A stretch of DNA of 45,922 nt from an uncultured Corynebacterium sp. GTDB lineage: Bacteria > Actinomycetota > Actinomycetes > Mycobacteriales > Mycobacteriaceae. Below, piece after piece: positions 23,002 through 31,994 of the stretch. Made by a program: the position numbers and the translations under genes. The stretch spans positions 1 to 45,922 of the forward strand of contig NZ_CAMICL010000014.1 of assembly GCF_946221105.1 (NCBI RefSeq). The letters are read 5' to 3'. The notes under the pieces were generated by a model. It searched no databases, was not told the origin of the DNA, and saw nothing but the letters and a program-made list of their open reading frames with translations. Each line of letters opens with the position of its first letter. Within the stretch, counting starts at the first letter, position 1.

Positions 23002-23031
23002 TCTTTGTTTTCGCAGGCAAACGCATAGAAA

Positions 23032-23061
23032 AACCTCCGGATACGTGGGTAACCGGAGGTT
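23032..23061 (-). terminator. Intrinsic terminator of ald
   Basis: On the minus strand AACCTCCGG, a 12-nt loop, CCGGAGGTT, then TTTCT: a 9-bp stem with a T-run, directly after the ald stop codon. Confidence 0.85.
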
Positions 23062-23082
23062 GAATCGTCGACAAGCAACTGC

Positions 23083-24603
23083 TTAGAACAGGCCCGTCTC
23101 CTGCTCGGAGTAGGACACCAGAAGGTTCTTGGTCTGCTGGTAGTGGTCCAGCATCATCAGGTGCGTCTCGCGGCCGATACCGGACTGCTTGTAGCCGCCG
23201 AACGCCGCGTGGGCCGGGTAGGTGTGATACTGGTTCACCCACACGCGACCAGCCTGAATGGCGCGGCCAGCCTTGTACGCCGTGGTGCCCGAGCGCGCCC
23301 ACACGCCCGCGCCCAGACCGTAAATGGTGTCGTTGGCGATCGAGATGGCCTCGTCGAAATCCTTGAACGTGGTCACGGACATCACCGGACCGAAGATCTC
23401 CTCCTGGAAAATGCGCATGTCGTTGGTGCCCTTGAACACGGTCGGCTCGATGTAGAGGCCGTTTTCCAGGCCCTCGATCCTGTTCACGCCGCCGCCGGTG
23501 AGCACTTCCGCGCCCTCCTGGGGCCCAAGCTCCAGGTAGGACTGGATTTTGTTCATCTGCTCGGTGGAGGCTTGCGCGCCCATCATGGTCTCGGTGTCCA
23601 GCGGGTTGCCGGTCTTGATCTGCTTGACGCGCTGCACGCCGAGCTCCAAAAACTCGTCCGCGATGGACTCGTGCACCAACGCGCGCGACGGGCAGGTGCA
23701 CACCTCGCCCTGGTTCAGCGCGAACATGGCGAAGCCCTCGACCGCCTTCTTCTTGAAGTCGTCGTCCTTTTCAAAGATGTCGTCGAAGAACAGCGCCGGG
23801 GACTTGCCGCCGAGCTCGAGGGTGACCGGGATGATCTTGTCCGCGGCGGCCTTGTTGATAATCTTGCCCACCTCGGTGGAGCCGGTGAAGGCGATCTTGG
23901 CAATACGGTCGGAGCCGGACAGCGCGGCGCCCGCTTCCTCGCCCATGCCATTGACGATGTTCAGCACGCCCGCCGGGATGAGGTCACCGACAAGATCCAT
24001 CAGGTACAGAATCGACGCCGGAGTCTGCTCCGCCGGCTTGAGCACGATCGCGTTGCCCGCCGCCAGCGCCGGGGCCAGCTTCCACGCGGCCATGAGCAGC
24101 GGGAAGTTCCACGGGATGATCTGGCCGACCACGCCGAGCGGCTCGTTGAAGTGGTAGGCGACAGTGTCCTCGTCGATCTGGCTCAGACGGCCTTCCTGCG
24201 CGCGCAGTGCGCCCGCGTAGTAGCGGAAGTGGTCGATGGCAAGCGGGATGTCGGCGGCGAGCGTCTCGCGCACGGCCTTGCCGTTTTCCCAAGTCTCCGC
24301 CGCCGCGAGCTCCTCGAGGTGCTCTTCCATGCGGTCTGCGATCTTCAGCAGCACCATCGCGCGCTCCGCCGGGGAGGTCTTGCCCCAGGCGGGCGCGGCC
24401 TTGTGCGCGGCGTCGAGCGCCAAGTTGATGTCGGCCTCTTTACCGCGGGCGACCTGGCAGAACACCTCGCCAGTGACGGGGGTGATGTTGTCGAAGTACT
24501 CGCCGTCCACTGGGGCGACCCAGTCGCCGCCGATGTAGTTGTCGTAGCGCTCGCGGTACTTGACGTTTGAGCCTTCGGTTCCGGGGTTCGGGTAGACAGT
24601 CAT
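23083..24603 (-). CDS. ald: NAD-dependent aldehyde dehydrogenase (acetaldehyde dehydrogenase Ald)
   Basis: A 506-residue aldehyde dehydrogenase superfamily enzyme, oxidising an aldehyde (probably acetaldehyde) to the acid. Visible motifs: PWNFPLLMAAWKLAPALAAGN near 162-182, the catalytic Glu in LELGGKSP near 262-269, the catalytic Cys in NQGEVCTCPSRA near 300, and the EEIFGPV loop near 397. A second Cys (C-T-C) follows the catalytic one, as in related acetaldehyde dehydrogenases. The position next to the dnaK operon matches ald of C. glutamicum. AAAGG lies before ATG 24603. Confidence 0.92.
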   Translation of the reverse strand: MTVYPNPGTEGSNVKYRERYDNYIGGDWVAPVDGEYFDNITPVTGEVFCQVARGKEADINLALDAAHKAAPAWGKTSPAERAMVLLKIADRMEEHLEELAAAETWENGKAVRETLAADIPLAIDHFRYYAGALRAQEGRLSQIDEDTVAYHFNEPLGVVGQIIPWNFPLLMAAWKLAPALAAGNAIVLKPAEQTPASILYLMDLVGDLIPAGVLNIVNGMGEEAGAALSGSDRIAKIAFTGSTEVGKIINKAAADKIIPVTLELGGKSPALFFDDIFEKDDDFKKKAVEGFAMFALNQGEVCTCPSRALVHESIADEFLELGVQRVKQIKTGNPLDTETMMGAQASTEQMNKIQSYLELGPQEGAEVLTGGGVNRIEGLENGLYIEPTVFKGTNDMRIFQEEIFGPVMSVTTFKDFDEAISIANDTIYGLGAGVWARSGTTAYKAGRAIQAGRVWVNQYHTYPAHAAFGGYKQSGIGRETHLMMLDHYQQTKNLLVSYSEQETGLF

Positions 24604-24633
24604 TTCCAGGCCTTTCTTACATTAGGGTCAGGT

Positions 24634-24649
24634 TGTGTCCTACGCTACA
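24634..24649. promoter_or_regulatory. Weak GlxR-like site upstream of ald
   Basis: TGTGTCCTACGCTACA agrees with TGTGANNTANNTCACA at 9 of 12 defined positions. In C. glutamicum ald is under GlxR/RamA/RamB carbon control. Low-confidence match. Confidence 0.25.
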
Positions 24650-24745
24650 CTCATATCCACGTGTGGTCTAGAGCATTGTTCTTGACGACGGCCCTCCAGC
24701 TCCCACGACATATGCATTAACCAGCATCTCTGGCACAATGAGCGC

Positions 24746-26149
24746 GTGACTAAACACGAAAACAACGACTACGTCGGCGCGCTTGACACCGCCGTCGACG
24801 ACGTCCGGATGCTGCCCACCCCGGCAGACGCGGCCCAGGAGCTTTCCAAAGAGCCCGTAGACCGCGGCGACATCATCGCCTCTGACGGCCGCACCGCCGC
24901 CGCCTGGGCGCTGCGCTTCATCATCATTGTCGCCGCCACCGCGATCCTGCTCTACCTGCTCAAATGGGTGTGGATGGGCCTTTTGCCCATCCTGCTTGCA
25001 CTGATCCTTGCCACGGTGCTGTGGCCGCCGGTGCGCTGGATGCGGGGCCACAAGATCCCCGCCGCCCTCGCAGTGTTCATCACACTGATCGGCACCTTCG
25101 GCATCCTCGGCGGCATCATCGCCGCGATGGCGCCGACCGTGAAGTCGCAGGGCACCGAGCTCGGCCACCAGGCCGAACAGGGCATCAACCAGATCATCGC
25201 CTGGCTCAAGGAGCAGAACTTCACCTTCCTCGAGCCGGAACGTATCCAGCAGGCCGTGGACCAGGCCACCGCGTTTGTGAAGGGTCAGGCGTCGAACATC
25301 GCCTCCGGGGTGTTCTCCGGCATCGGCGCGATTACGTCGGTAGGCACCACGCTCGCGTTGACGCTCGTGCTGCTGTTCTTCTTCCTCAAAGACGGCGACC
25401 GCTTCCTGCCGTGGGTACGCAAGTACACGGGCGTGCGCGCCGGCTGGCACCTCACCGAGGTGTGCATGCGCTCCTGGAACACCCTGTCCGGCTTCATCCG
25501 CACCCAGGCCATCGTGTCCATGGTGGACGCCATCTTCATCGGTTTGGGCCTGCTCTTCCTCGGCGTGCCGCTGTGGCCGGTGCTGGCTGTGGTGACCTTC
25601 TTCGCCGGCTTCATCCCGATCGTGGGTGCGATCTCCGCCGGCGCCTTGGCCGTGATCATCGCGTTGGTGTCCAACGGGTTCATGAACGCTGTGTTCGTGC
25701 TCCTGCTCATCATCGCCGTGCAGCAGCTGGAGGGCAACGTCCTCTCCCCGATCTTGCAGTCCCAGGCCATGGGCCTGCACGCCGCCGTGGTCCTGCTCGC
25801 CGTCGCTGTGGGCGGCACCCTGTTCGGCATCGTCGGCGCGTTCCTGGCTGTGCCGGTCGCCGCCGTTGCCGCGGTATGGCTGCGTTACTGGGCCGAGATG
25901 GTCTCGCTGCGCTCCGGTGAAATCACCGCCGATGAGATAGCCATGGCCACCCAGCAAACCCAAACCATGGATTCGAAGTCGTCGTTCCTCGCCGTGCGCG
26001 ACCACATGATGCGCATGGCAAGGCGCGAAAAGTCCAACACCAAGGTCCCCGTCAAGGAAGGCCTCGGCTCCACCCGCGTCCCCTTGGGAGAGGTCGAGGG
26101 CGACACTGAGGTTCCGGGCCGCACCCACGCCATCAAGGACGAAGAATAG
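24746..26149 (+). CDS. AI-2E/PerM-family membrane transporter
   Basis: A 467-residue integral membrane protein of the AI-2 exporter-like (PF01594, PerM/YdiK) family. The cytoplasmic N-terminus (~1-50) is followed by two pairs of transmembrane helices, an extracytoplasmic/helical segment with many charged residues (~130-185), five further helices, and the typical GxxxxIPxxG and NVLSPxxxxxxxGLH blocks (FAGFIPIVGAISAG; EGNVLSPILQSQAMGLHAAVV). Substrate unknown; some relatives are Na+/H+ antiporters or autoinducer exporters. A ~70-residue hydrophilic tail follows. The start is GTG, with CACAAT 6 nt upstream, possibly leaderless. Divergent from ald. Confidence 0.85.
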   Translation: MTKHENNDYVGALDTAVDDVRMLPTPADAAQELSKEPVDRGDIIASDGRTAAAWALRFIIIVAATAILLYLLKWVWMGLLPILLALILATVLWPPVRWMRGHKIPAALAVFITLIGTFGILGGIIAAMAPTVKSQGTELGHQAEQGINQIIAWLKEQNFTFLEPERIQQAVDQATAFVKGQASNIASGVFSGIGAITSVGTTLALTLVLLFFFLKDGDRFLPWVRKYTGVRAGWHLTEVCMRSWNTLSGFIRTQAIVSMVDAIFIGLGLLFLGVPLWPVLAVVTFFAGFIPIVGAISAGALAVIIALVSNGFMNAVFVLLLIIAVQQLEGNVLSPILQSQAMGLHAAVVLLAVAVGGTLFGIVGAFLAVPVAAVAAVWLRYWAEMVSLRSGEITADEIAMATQQTQTMDSKSSFLAVRDHMMRMARREKSNTKVPVKEGLGSTRVPLGEVEGDTEVPGRTHAIKDEE

Positions 26150-26193
26150 GTACGGTGGGCGCCGTACTTACTCATCGACGAAAGGACGAAACC

Positions 26194-26718
26194 ATGGCTG
26201 ACCTCAACGGCAAGAGCGTCGCAATTATCGCCACCAACGGCTTCGAGGATTCGGAGCTGACCTCCCCGAAGGAAGCCGTGGAGTCCGCCGGCGCGACCAC
26301 CAAAGTCATCTCCACCGAAACCGGTGAGATCGAAGGCAAGAAGGGCGCGAAGGTGGCTGTCGACGCCAAAACGGCCGACGCCTCCGCCGACGAGTTCGAC
26401 GCCCTTATCCTGCCCGGCGGCACCGTTAACGCTGACACCATCCGCACCGACGCCGACGCCGTAGCACTGGTTAAGGCGTTCAAGGACGCCGGCAAGCCGA
26501 TCGGCGTGATCTGCCACGGCGGCTGGATCCTCGCCGACGCCGACGTGCTCAAGGGTGTCAAGCTCACCTCCGTGGCCAACGTCAAGACCGACCTGGCCAA
26601 CGCCGGCGCCAACTGGGTCGACGAGGAGGTTGTGGTCGACTCCGGCTTCATCTCTTCCCGCACCCCGGACGACCTGCCGGCGTTCAACGCCACGCTCGTG
26701 GAGGAGTTCGCGAAGTAG
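26194..26718 (+). CDS. DJ-1/PfpI-family protein
   Basis: A 174-residue protein of the DJ-1/PfpI superfamily (class I glutamine-amidotransferase fold), likely a protein deglycase, glyoxalase or stress hydrolase. Glu is in NGFEDSEL near 21, ALILPGG is near 71, and the nucleophile Cys in GVICHGGWIL (about residue 109) is followed by His, as in PfpI/YhbO types. I chose ATG 26194 (AAAGGA just upstream) over an in-frame ATG 13 codons earlier. It follows the AI-2E gene by 44 bp. Confidence 0.88.
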   Translation: MADLNGKSVAIIATNGFEDSELTSPKEAVESAGATTKVISTETGEIEGKKGAKVAVDAKTADASADEFDALILPGGTVNADTIRTDADAVALVKAFKDAGKPIGVICHGGWILADADVLKGVKLTSVANVKTDLANAGANWVDEEVVVDSGFISSRTPDDLPAFNATLVEEFAK

Positions 26719-26747
26719 GGCTCTGCTCTCGCCGCCAGATCCCCAGT

Positions 26748-26794
26748 ACGAAACCCCTATTAAGCGCCATTTTCGCGCTTAATAGGGGTTTCGT
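26748..26794. repeat. Perfect 20-bp inverted repeat (long hairpin)
   Basis: Arms 26748-26767 and 26775-26794 are perfectly complementary around the 7-nt loop CATTTTC. The arm begins ACGAAACCCC and ends TTAAGCGC. It lies between two convergent genes and probably stops both transcripts, although there is no T-run. It could also be a REP-like palindrome. Confidence 0.85.
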
Positions 26795-26842
26795 GCTCTG
26801 GGTTTGTGGTGCCTCCGCATCGCCTGCGGCCCAGCGCCCCGA

Positions 26843-27409
26843 CTACCGCAGGTGCTCGCGCAGCGCCTGCTCTAGCTCGACGCGGGCGCGCTCGAGGGCG
26901 GCCTCCCACACCGCGGAGGCGGACTCGTCGGCGGAATCGGACACCTGCTTGAGCAGGGTCAGCGGCACGCCGAAGGTGGAGCACACCGCGGCCAGGGCGT
27001 AGCCCTCCATGTCCACGAGCTGGCACTCGCGGGCGAGCTCGTCGCGCAGGTCGGACCGGTTCACAAAGGCGTCGCCGGTGGCGAGCTTGGCCTTGGGCAG
27101 CTCGGTCAGCGGGTCGAAGGAGAACCAGCGCGGGTAGACAAAGTCGGTGATCTCGGAGGTGCCGCCGACTTTGAAGTCGTGCTTGACGGCGTCGGAAACC
27201 TCGTAGACGCCAGGCTCCAAGTCCACCAGGGCGCCGGCGGTGCCGACGTTGATCACGCGCGACGGCAGAGGGCCTTCGGATAGGCGGCGGGTCAGCGCGA
27301 TCGCGGCGGGCAGGGTGCCGATGCCGGTGATGAGCACCTCGTGGTCGCCGCCGGACATGATGTCCGCGGCCTCTTCCTTCATGGCTGCGACGATAAGCAA
27401 GTCAGACAT
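26843..27409 (-). CDS. MTA/SAH nucleosidase-like (PNP superfamily) protein
   Basis: A 188-residue nucleoside phosphorylase/hydrolase-fold protein. NVGTAGAL near 55 matches the phosphorylase ribose loop, VDMEGYALAAVC near 131 holds the conserved Met-Glu that binds ribose, and LKQVSDSADE near 154 holds the catalytic Asp, as in MTA/SAH nucleosidases. It would cleave methylthioadenosine or S-adenosylhomocysteine, feeding sulfur recycling. It starts 6 nt after the sulfate permease gene, so it is the last gene of the cys operon. It is shorter than E. coli Pfs (about 230 residues). Confidence 0.82.
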   Translation of the reverse strand: MSDLLIVAAMKEEAADIMSGGDHEVLITGIGTLPAAIALTRRLSEGPLPSRVINVGTAGALVDLEPGVYEVSDAVKHDFKVGGTSEITDFVYPRWFSFDPLTELPKAKLATGDAFVNRSDLRDELARECQLVDMEGYALAAVCSTFGVPLTLLKQVSDSADESASAVWEAALERARVELEQALREHLR

Positions 27410-27415
27410 GGTTGT

Positions 27416-28348
27416 TTATCGTAGGCGGGCCGGCTCCGGGTCGACCACTGTCGCGCCCTCGCGCTCCCCCGCCGCCTTGGAATTCTCGCGCGCCTTGAGC
27501 ACGCCGCGCACGGACAGCGCCGCACCCACAATCAGGACCAGCCCACGCACGGCCCAAAGACCGGAGTCCATGCCGAGGAATTTCAGCACCACCGGCAGGT
27601 TCAAGAACACGATCAGGGTGCCCACCACCCCGCCGAGGGCGATGGGGTTCATGCGGGTGACCACCCACGCTCCGATAGGCGCGGCGACGACTCCGCCCGC
27701 CAGCAGCGCGAGCACCCCAGCGAGGTTGGCCATCAAATCGTGCCACATCCCCACCGCAAACCCGAGGGTGGCCGCCAGGGTGACCAGGAACTCTGCGGTG
27801 TTGACGGTGCCGACGATGCGGCGCGGCTCGGCGCGCCCGGCGGACAGCAGGGTTGAAGTGGTCACCGGCCCCCAGCCGCCCCCGCCAGTGGCGTCGACGA
27901 AGCCGCCGAACAGGCCCAGCCCGGCCAGGAACCCGCGGGAGTGAGGTTTTTCCACCAGCTTGCGCTGGGTCAGCCCGCGCGCGAAACGCAGCATCAGGTT
28001 CAGCCCGATCAGGGCCAGGATCAGCGACATCACCGGCCGAGCGGCTTCGGTGGAGAGGCGCACCAGCACTGTCGCGCCGAGGATCGCGCCGATCGCGCCG
28101 GGGATGCCGATGGCGAACGCGGTGCGCCAGTCCACGTTGCCGAAGCGGGTGTGCGCGACGCCGGAGGCCAGCGTGGTGCCCAGCTCCGCGGTGTGCACGA
28201 CGGCGGACGCGGCCGCGGGGGTCAGCCCGGCCAGTGCGATGAGCATGGTGGACGAGGTGGCGCCGAAGCCCATGCCGAGACCGCCGTCGACAAGTTGGGC
28301 GGCCAGGCCGGCCACGGCGATGAGCAGCAGCGTCTCAATCTTGTACAT
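27416..28348 (-). CDS. cysZ: TSUP-family permease, probable sulfate uptake protein CysZ
   Basis: A 310-residue membrane protein of the TauE/SafE (TSUP) family with about eight to nine hydrophobic segments. The first half contains GLGMGFGATSSTMLIALAGL and the second GGFVDATGGGGWGPVTTSTLL, the two family repeats. In C. glutamicum the last gene of the cys cluster (cysZ) encodes such a permease needed for sulfate uptake. I chose ATG 28348, directly after the cysY stop (1-nt gap), over an upstream in-frame ATG. Confidence 0.85.
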   Translation of the reverse strand: MYKIETLLLIAVAGLAAQLVDGGLGMGFGATSSTMLIALAGLTPAAASAVVHTAELGTTLASGVAHTRFGNVDWRTAFAIGIPGAIGAILGATVLVRLSTEAARPVMSLILALIGLNLMLRFARGLTQRKLVEKPHSRGFLAGLGLFGGFVDATGGGGWGPVTTSTLLSAGRAEPRRIVGTVNTAEFLVTLAATLGFAVGMWHDLMANLAGVLALLAGGVVAAPIGAWVVTRMNPIALGGVVGTLIVFLNLPVVLKFLGMDSGLWAVRGLVLIVGAALSVRGVLKARENSKAAGEREGATVVDPEPARLR

Positions 28349-28349
28349 C

Positions 28350-28988
28350 TCAGGCGTCCTTTTCGGCAGTGCGGTAGCGGTTGGCAACGACGTCCGCGAG
28401 GTCTGTGGTCAGCGGCCCAGAAGCTGACAGGTGCGGTGGGATCCGGTCCAGGAGTGTTCCGTGGGTGACAAACAGCGGCAGCACGTGCGTGTGCTTATCG
28501 ACGAACCTCCGGTCGCCCCTCGTCGCCTGCACCACCGACACATCGACCCCGGCCAAACGCGCCAGGTTGTCCGCCAGGCGGGCGTAGTTCACGGCCTGTT
28601 CGGCATCCGATGTGCCGACGGGAAATAGGGTGGCGTGGGACGCCGAAGGTGCGTCGATACGCAAGCGTTTGTGCAGGGTCTCGGCGATGTCGGGGCCGGT
28701 ACCGAGCGGCTCAGCGAGGGTGAGGTCGCAGTGCTCGCGCGCCTCGGCGAGGTGGGCCGGCACGTCCACCTTCGCGTGGAACGCGCGAGTGAACAGCAGC
28801 GGCACGACGATGGCGCGCGACGAAGACAACGCGGCGGCCGCCTCGGCGAGGGTGGGGCGGTCGAACTCAAGGTGCGCGTCCGCCCACTCCACACCGAGCT
28901 TTTCGGCGGCCGCTTCGGTGAGCGCGCGGATGCCCTCCTTGGCCCGCGGGTGGCGCGAGCCGTGGGAGAGGGTGATCAGCGCGGTCAT
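28350..28988 (-). CDS. cysY: Sirohydrochlorin ferrochelatase-like protein CysY
   Basis: A 212-residue CbiX/SirB-type chelatase, expected to insert Fe2+ into sirohydrochlorin to make the sirohaem of CysI. Metal-ligand His residues are in LSHGSRHP (residues ~7-14) and in PLLFTRAFHAKVDVPAHL near 63-80. The N-terminal half is the conserved chelatase core; the C-terminal half is a diverged repeat. It sits between cysN and cysZ as in C. glutamicum. Confidence 0.88.
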   Translation of the reverse strand: MTALITLSHGSRHPRAKEGIRALTEAAAEKLGVEWADAHLEFDRPTLAEAAAALSSSRAIVVPLLFTRAFHAKVDVPAHLAEAREHCDLTLAEPLGTGPDIAETLHKRLRIDAPSASHATLFPVGTSDAEQAVNYARLADNLARLAGVDVSVVQATRGDRRFVDKHTHVLPLFVTHGTLLDRIPPHLSASGPLTTDLADVVANRYRTAEKDA

Positions 28989-28999
28989 GGTGGGTGCCC

Positions 29000-30283
29000 C
29001 TAGCGCAGGCGCTTTCCCACGAGACCCGCGGCCAGCGTATTGCCGGAAGACTGGTCCACGAGCAGGAAGTTGCCCACCGCGCCGCGGGCCGCGTAGGGCT
29101 CGACCGGCAACTCGTCGGCGGTCTGGATGGTCACGTGCGCGATCTCGTTGAGCGCGACAGCCTCGGGCGAGGTGTTGTCGCCCGCGGCGCCGTCGATGTC
29201 CAGGACGCGGTCCACGCTGGCCACGCGGGCGCGCACGAACGCGGTGCCGATGCGCAGCTTGACGGCCTGCCCGGCGCGCAGCTCCTTCTCGGTGAGCCCC
29301 ACGACGGTGGCGGCGAACTCGCGCACATCCTCCGGTCGAGATTGCGAGGCCAGAAGGTCGCCGCGGGTCAGGTCGATCTCGTCCGCGAGGCGCAGGGCGA
29401 CCGAGTCGCCGGCGTGGGCGGTCTCCACCGGGCCGTCGGTGGAGTCGATGCCGACCACGGTGGTTTTCCGGCCGTACGGGGCGAGGATTTCGTCGCCGAC
29501 GGAGACGGAGCCGGCGTTGACGCGTCCGGCGTAGGCGCGGTAGTCGCTGGCGTGCTCGCGCAGCACGTACTGGATGTTGAAGCGGAAGTCCAGGTCGTCG
29601 GCGCGGCCGTGGTGAACCGGGATGGTCTCCAGCAGCTCCAGCACGGTCGGGCCGGTGTACCAGGGCGTTTCCGCGGACAGTTCAGCGACGTTGTCGCCCT
29701 TGAGCGCGGAAATCGGCACCACGTGCGGGTCCTCGATGCCGAGCTCGGCGGCCTTGGCGTCGAAGGTGGTCTTGATCTCGTTGAAGGTTTCCTCCGAGTA
29801 GCCGACCAGGTCGATCTTGTTCACCGCGAGGATCACGGTGCGCACGCCCAGCAGCTTGGCCACGGTGAGGTGGCGGACGGTCTGCTCCACCACGCCGTTG
29901 CGGGCGTCCACCAGCAGCACGACCACCTGGGAGGTGGACATGCCGGTTACGGTGTTGCGCGTGTACTGCACGTGCCCCGGGGTGTCGGCGAGGATGAAGG
30001 TGCGCTTGTCGGTGGCGAAGTAGCGGTAGGCCACGTCGATGGTGATGCCCTGTTCGCGTTCGGCGCGGAGCCCGTCGACAAGCAAAGAAAGGTCGAGGCC
30101 CTCGAAGCCCCTGTCGGCGGAGGTGCGCTCGACCGAGGCGAGCTGGTCCGCGAGCACGGACTTCGTGTCGTGCAGGAGGCGGCCGACGAAGGTGGACTTG
30201 CCGTCGTCGACGGAGCCGGCGGTGCACAGGCGCAGCGTTTCGCGGTCCGCCAAAGCAGCCGCGGCGGAGGTGGGAGTAGTCAT
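29000..30283 (-). CDS. cysN: Sulfate adenylyltransferase subunit 1 (GTPase)
   Basis: The GTPase subunit of ATP sulfurylase, which drives APS formation from ATP and sulfate together with CysD. The 427-residue protein has EF-Tu-like G motifs: GSVDDGKSTFVGRLL near 28-42, DTPGHVQY near 108, and NKIDLVG near 163, followed by two beta-barrel domains. There is no fused APS kinase (CysC), which fits the direct APS reductase route seen in this operon. ATG 30283 overlaps the cysD stop (ATGA). Confidence 0.94.
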   Translation of the reverse strand: MTTPTSAAAALADRETLRLCTAGSVDDGKSTFVGRLLHDTKSVLADQLASVERTSADRGFEGLDLSLLVDGLRAEREQGITIDVAYRYFATDKRTFILADTPGHVQYTRNTVTGMSTSQVVVLLVDARNGVVEQTVRHLTVAKLLGVRTVILAVNKIDLVGYSEETFNEIKTTFDAKAAELGIEDPHVVPISALKGDNVAELSAETPWYTGPTVLELLETIPVHHGRADDLDFRFNIQYVLREHASDYRAYAGRVNAGSVSVGDEILAPYGRKTTVVGIDSTDGPVETAHAGDSVALRLADEIDLTRGDLLASQSRPEDVREFAATVVGLTEKELRAGQAVKLRIGTAFVRARVASVDRVLDIDGAAGDNTSPEAVALNEIAHVTIQTADELPVEPYAARGAVGNFLLVDQSSGNTLAAGLVGKRLR

Positions 30284-31197
30284 CAGAAGTAGCCTTCCTT
30301 CTTGCGGTCTTCCATGGCGGATTCGCTCAGGCGGTCGTCGGCGCGCGTCGCGCCGCGCTCGGTCAGGGTGGAGTTTGCGATCTCGACGAGCACCTCGTCG
30401 ATCGTGGACGCGTCCGAATCAACCGCGCCCGTGCAGGACATGTCGCCCACGGTGCGGTAGCGCACGCGGCGGGTCTCAAGCTCCTCGCCGTCGCGCGGGC
30501 CGCCCCACTCGCCCGGGGTCAGCCACATGCCGTCGCGGCCGAACACCTCGCGGTCGTGCGCGAAGTAGATCGACGGCAGGGCGATCCCGCGCGCGCCGAT
30601 GTACTCCCACACGTCCGCCTCGGTCCAGTTGGAGATGGGGAACACGCGCACGTTCTCGCCCGGCAGCGTCGCGCCGTTGTACAGGTCCCACAGTTCCGGG
30701 CGCTGGCGGCGCGGGTCCCAGCCGCCGAAGGAGTCGCGCACGGAGAACACGCGCTCCTTGGCGCGGGCGCGCTCCTCGTCGCGGCGCGCGCCGCCGAGCA
30801 CTGCGTTGTAGCCGACCTCTGCGATGGTCTCCACCAGCGGCACGGTCTGCAGCGGGTTGCGGGTGCCGTCGGGGCGTTCCTGCAGGTCGCCGCGGTCAAT
30901 CCAGTCCTGCACCTCAGCCACGCGCAGGCGCAGGCCGTGCTTCTCCACGAGCTCGTCGCGGAACTGGATCACCTCCGGGAAGTTGTGCCCGGTGTCCACG
31001 TGCAGCAGCTCAATCGGCATCGCCGCCGGCGCGAAGGCCCGGCGCGCCAGCTCGAGCACCACGCACGAGTCCTTGCCGCCGGAAAACAGCAGGCCGATCT
31101 TGTCGAACTGCCCGGCCACCTCGCGGATGATGTGGATGGACTCGTTTTCCAAGTCCTTCAGGTGCGGCGACAGCTCAGTTGTCGTTGTTTGCGTCAT
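30283..31197 (-). CDS. cysD: Sulfate adenylyltransferase subunit 2
   Basis: The catalytic subunit of ATP sulfurylase: a 304-residue PP-loop ATPase with LLFSGGKDSCVVLELA near 47-62, HVDTGHNFPEVI near 77-88, and GARRDEERARAKERVFS near 147-163. The C-terminal KKEGYF is typical of CysD. ATG 31197 (MTQTTTTELSPHLKDLE) is 17 nt after the cysH stop; an in-frame ATG 12 codons upstream would overlap cysH. Translationally coupled to cysN. Confidence 0.94.
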   Translation of the reverse strand: MTQTTTTELSPHLKDLENESIHIIREVAGQFDKIGLLFSGGKDSCVVLELARRAFAPAAMPIELLHVDTGHNFPEVIQFRDELVEKHGLRLRVAEVQDWIDRGDLQERPDGTRNPLQTVPLVETIAEVGYNAVLGGARRDEERARAKERVFSVRDSFGGWDPRRQRPELWDLYNGATLPGENVRVFPISNWTEADVWEYIGARGIALPSIYFAHDREVFGRDGMWLTPGEWGGPRDGEELETRRVRYRTVGDMSCTGAVDSDASTIDEVLVEIANSTLTERGATRADDRLSESAMEDRKKEGYF

Positions 31198-31214
31198 CTT
31201 CTCTAACACTCCTT

Positions 31215-31994
31215 TTATTCGTGCAGGCCGCACTCGGTCTTGGATGCGAACGCCCAGCGCCCCGCGCGCGGGTCCTCTCCTTCTGCCACCGGCATGGTGC
31301 AGGTGGCGCAGCCGATGGAGGGATAGCCCTGGCGGGTCAGCGGGTGGATGATCAGGTCGTTGTCCTCCTCGAAGGCCTCCGTGTCCTCCAGCGACCAGGT
31401 CACCAGCGGGGAGATCTTCAGCCGCCCGGTGTTATCCAGGCTCAGCGCGGGTGCCTCGGCTCGGGTGGGGCCGTCGGCGCGGCGCAGGCCGGTGATCCAG
31501 CCGGCGTACGGGCTCATGTGCACCGCCAGCGGCTCCACCTTGCGCATGCGGCAGCACGCGCCGGGGTTGCGCAGGTACAGGTTCGGTCCGTACACCTCGT
31601 CCTGCTCCGGGCGGGAAAGTTGCGCTTTCGCGCGCACGAGTTCGTGCGTCGGGTAGCGCGCCTCTACCGCGTCGGCGACCTCGAGGGTCTCCGGGAAGTG
31701 GTACTCGGTGTCCAAAAAGAGGAAGTCCGCGTCCGGCAGGTGGCGCTCGGCCAGCTCCGCCAGCACGGTGTTTTCCATGGACAGGGTCACCACGAGCTTG
31801 CCGGGGGCGTGCTCGTGAGCCCAGCTCAAGATGTCGGCGGCGGATGCGTCGTAAAGCTTGGGTGCCCACTCCTCTACGAGCTGAGCGTTTTGCTTCGCGA
31901 CGTCCTCCGGCAACGCCGCCGTCTCCCTCGGCCCCTCCGGGCTGATCTCGGGGTCGCGGAAGTTTCCTCCCGGCTGGTTGAGCAGGTTGGTCAT
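31215..31994 (-). CDS. cysH: Adenylylsulfate (APS) reductase
   Basis: Reduces APS to sulfite in the cytoplasm. The 259-residue protein has the PP-loop-like LVVTLSMENTVLAELA segment near 66, the paired Cys of a [4Fe-4S] site (NPGACCRMRKVEPL near 148 and GCATCTMP near 229), and the C-terminal catalytic Cys in KTECGLHE. The iron-sulfur Cys mark it as an APS rather than PAPS reductase. ATG 31994 overlaps the cysX stop (ATGA). Confidence 0.94.
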   Translation of the reverse strand: MTNLLNQPGGNFRDPEISPEGPRETAALPEDVAKQNAQLVEEWAPKLYDASAADILSWAHEHAPGKLVVTLSMENTVLAELAERHLPDADFLFLDTEYHFPETLEVADAVEARYPTHELVRAKAQLSRPEQDEVYGPNLYLRNPGACCRMRKVEPLAVHMSPYAGWITGLRRADGPTRAEAPALSLDNTGRLKISPLVTWSLEDTEAFEEDNDLIIHPLTRQGYPSIGCATCTMPVAEGEDPRAGRWAFASKTECGLHE

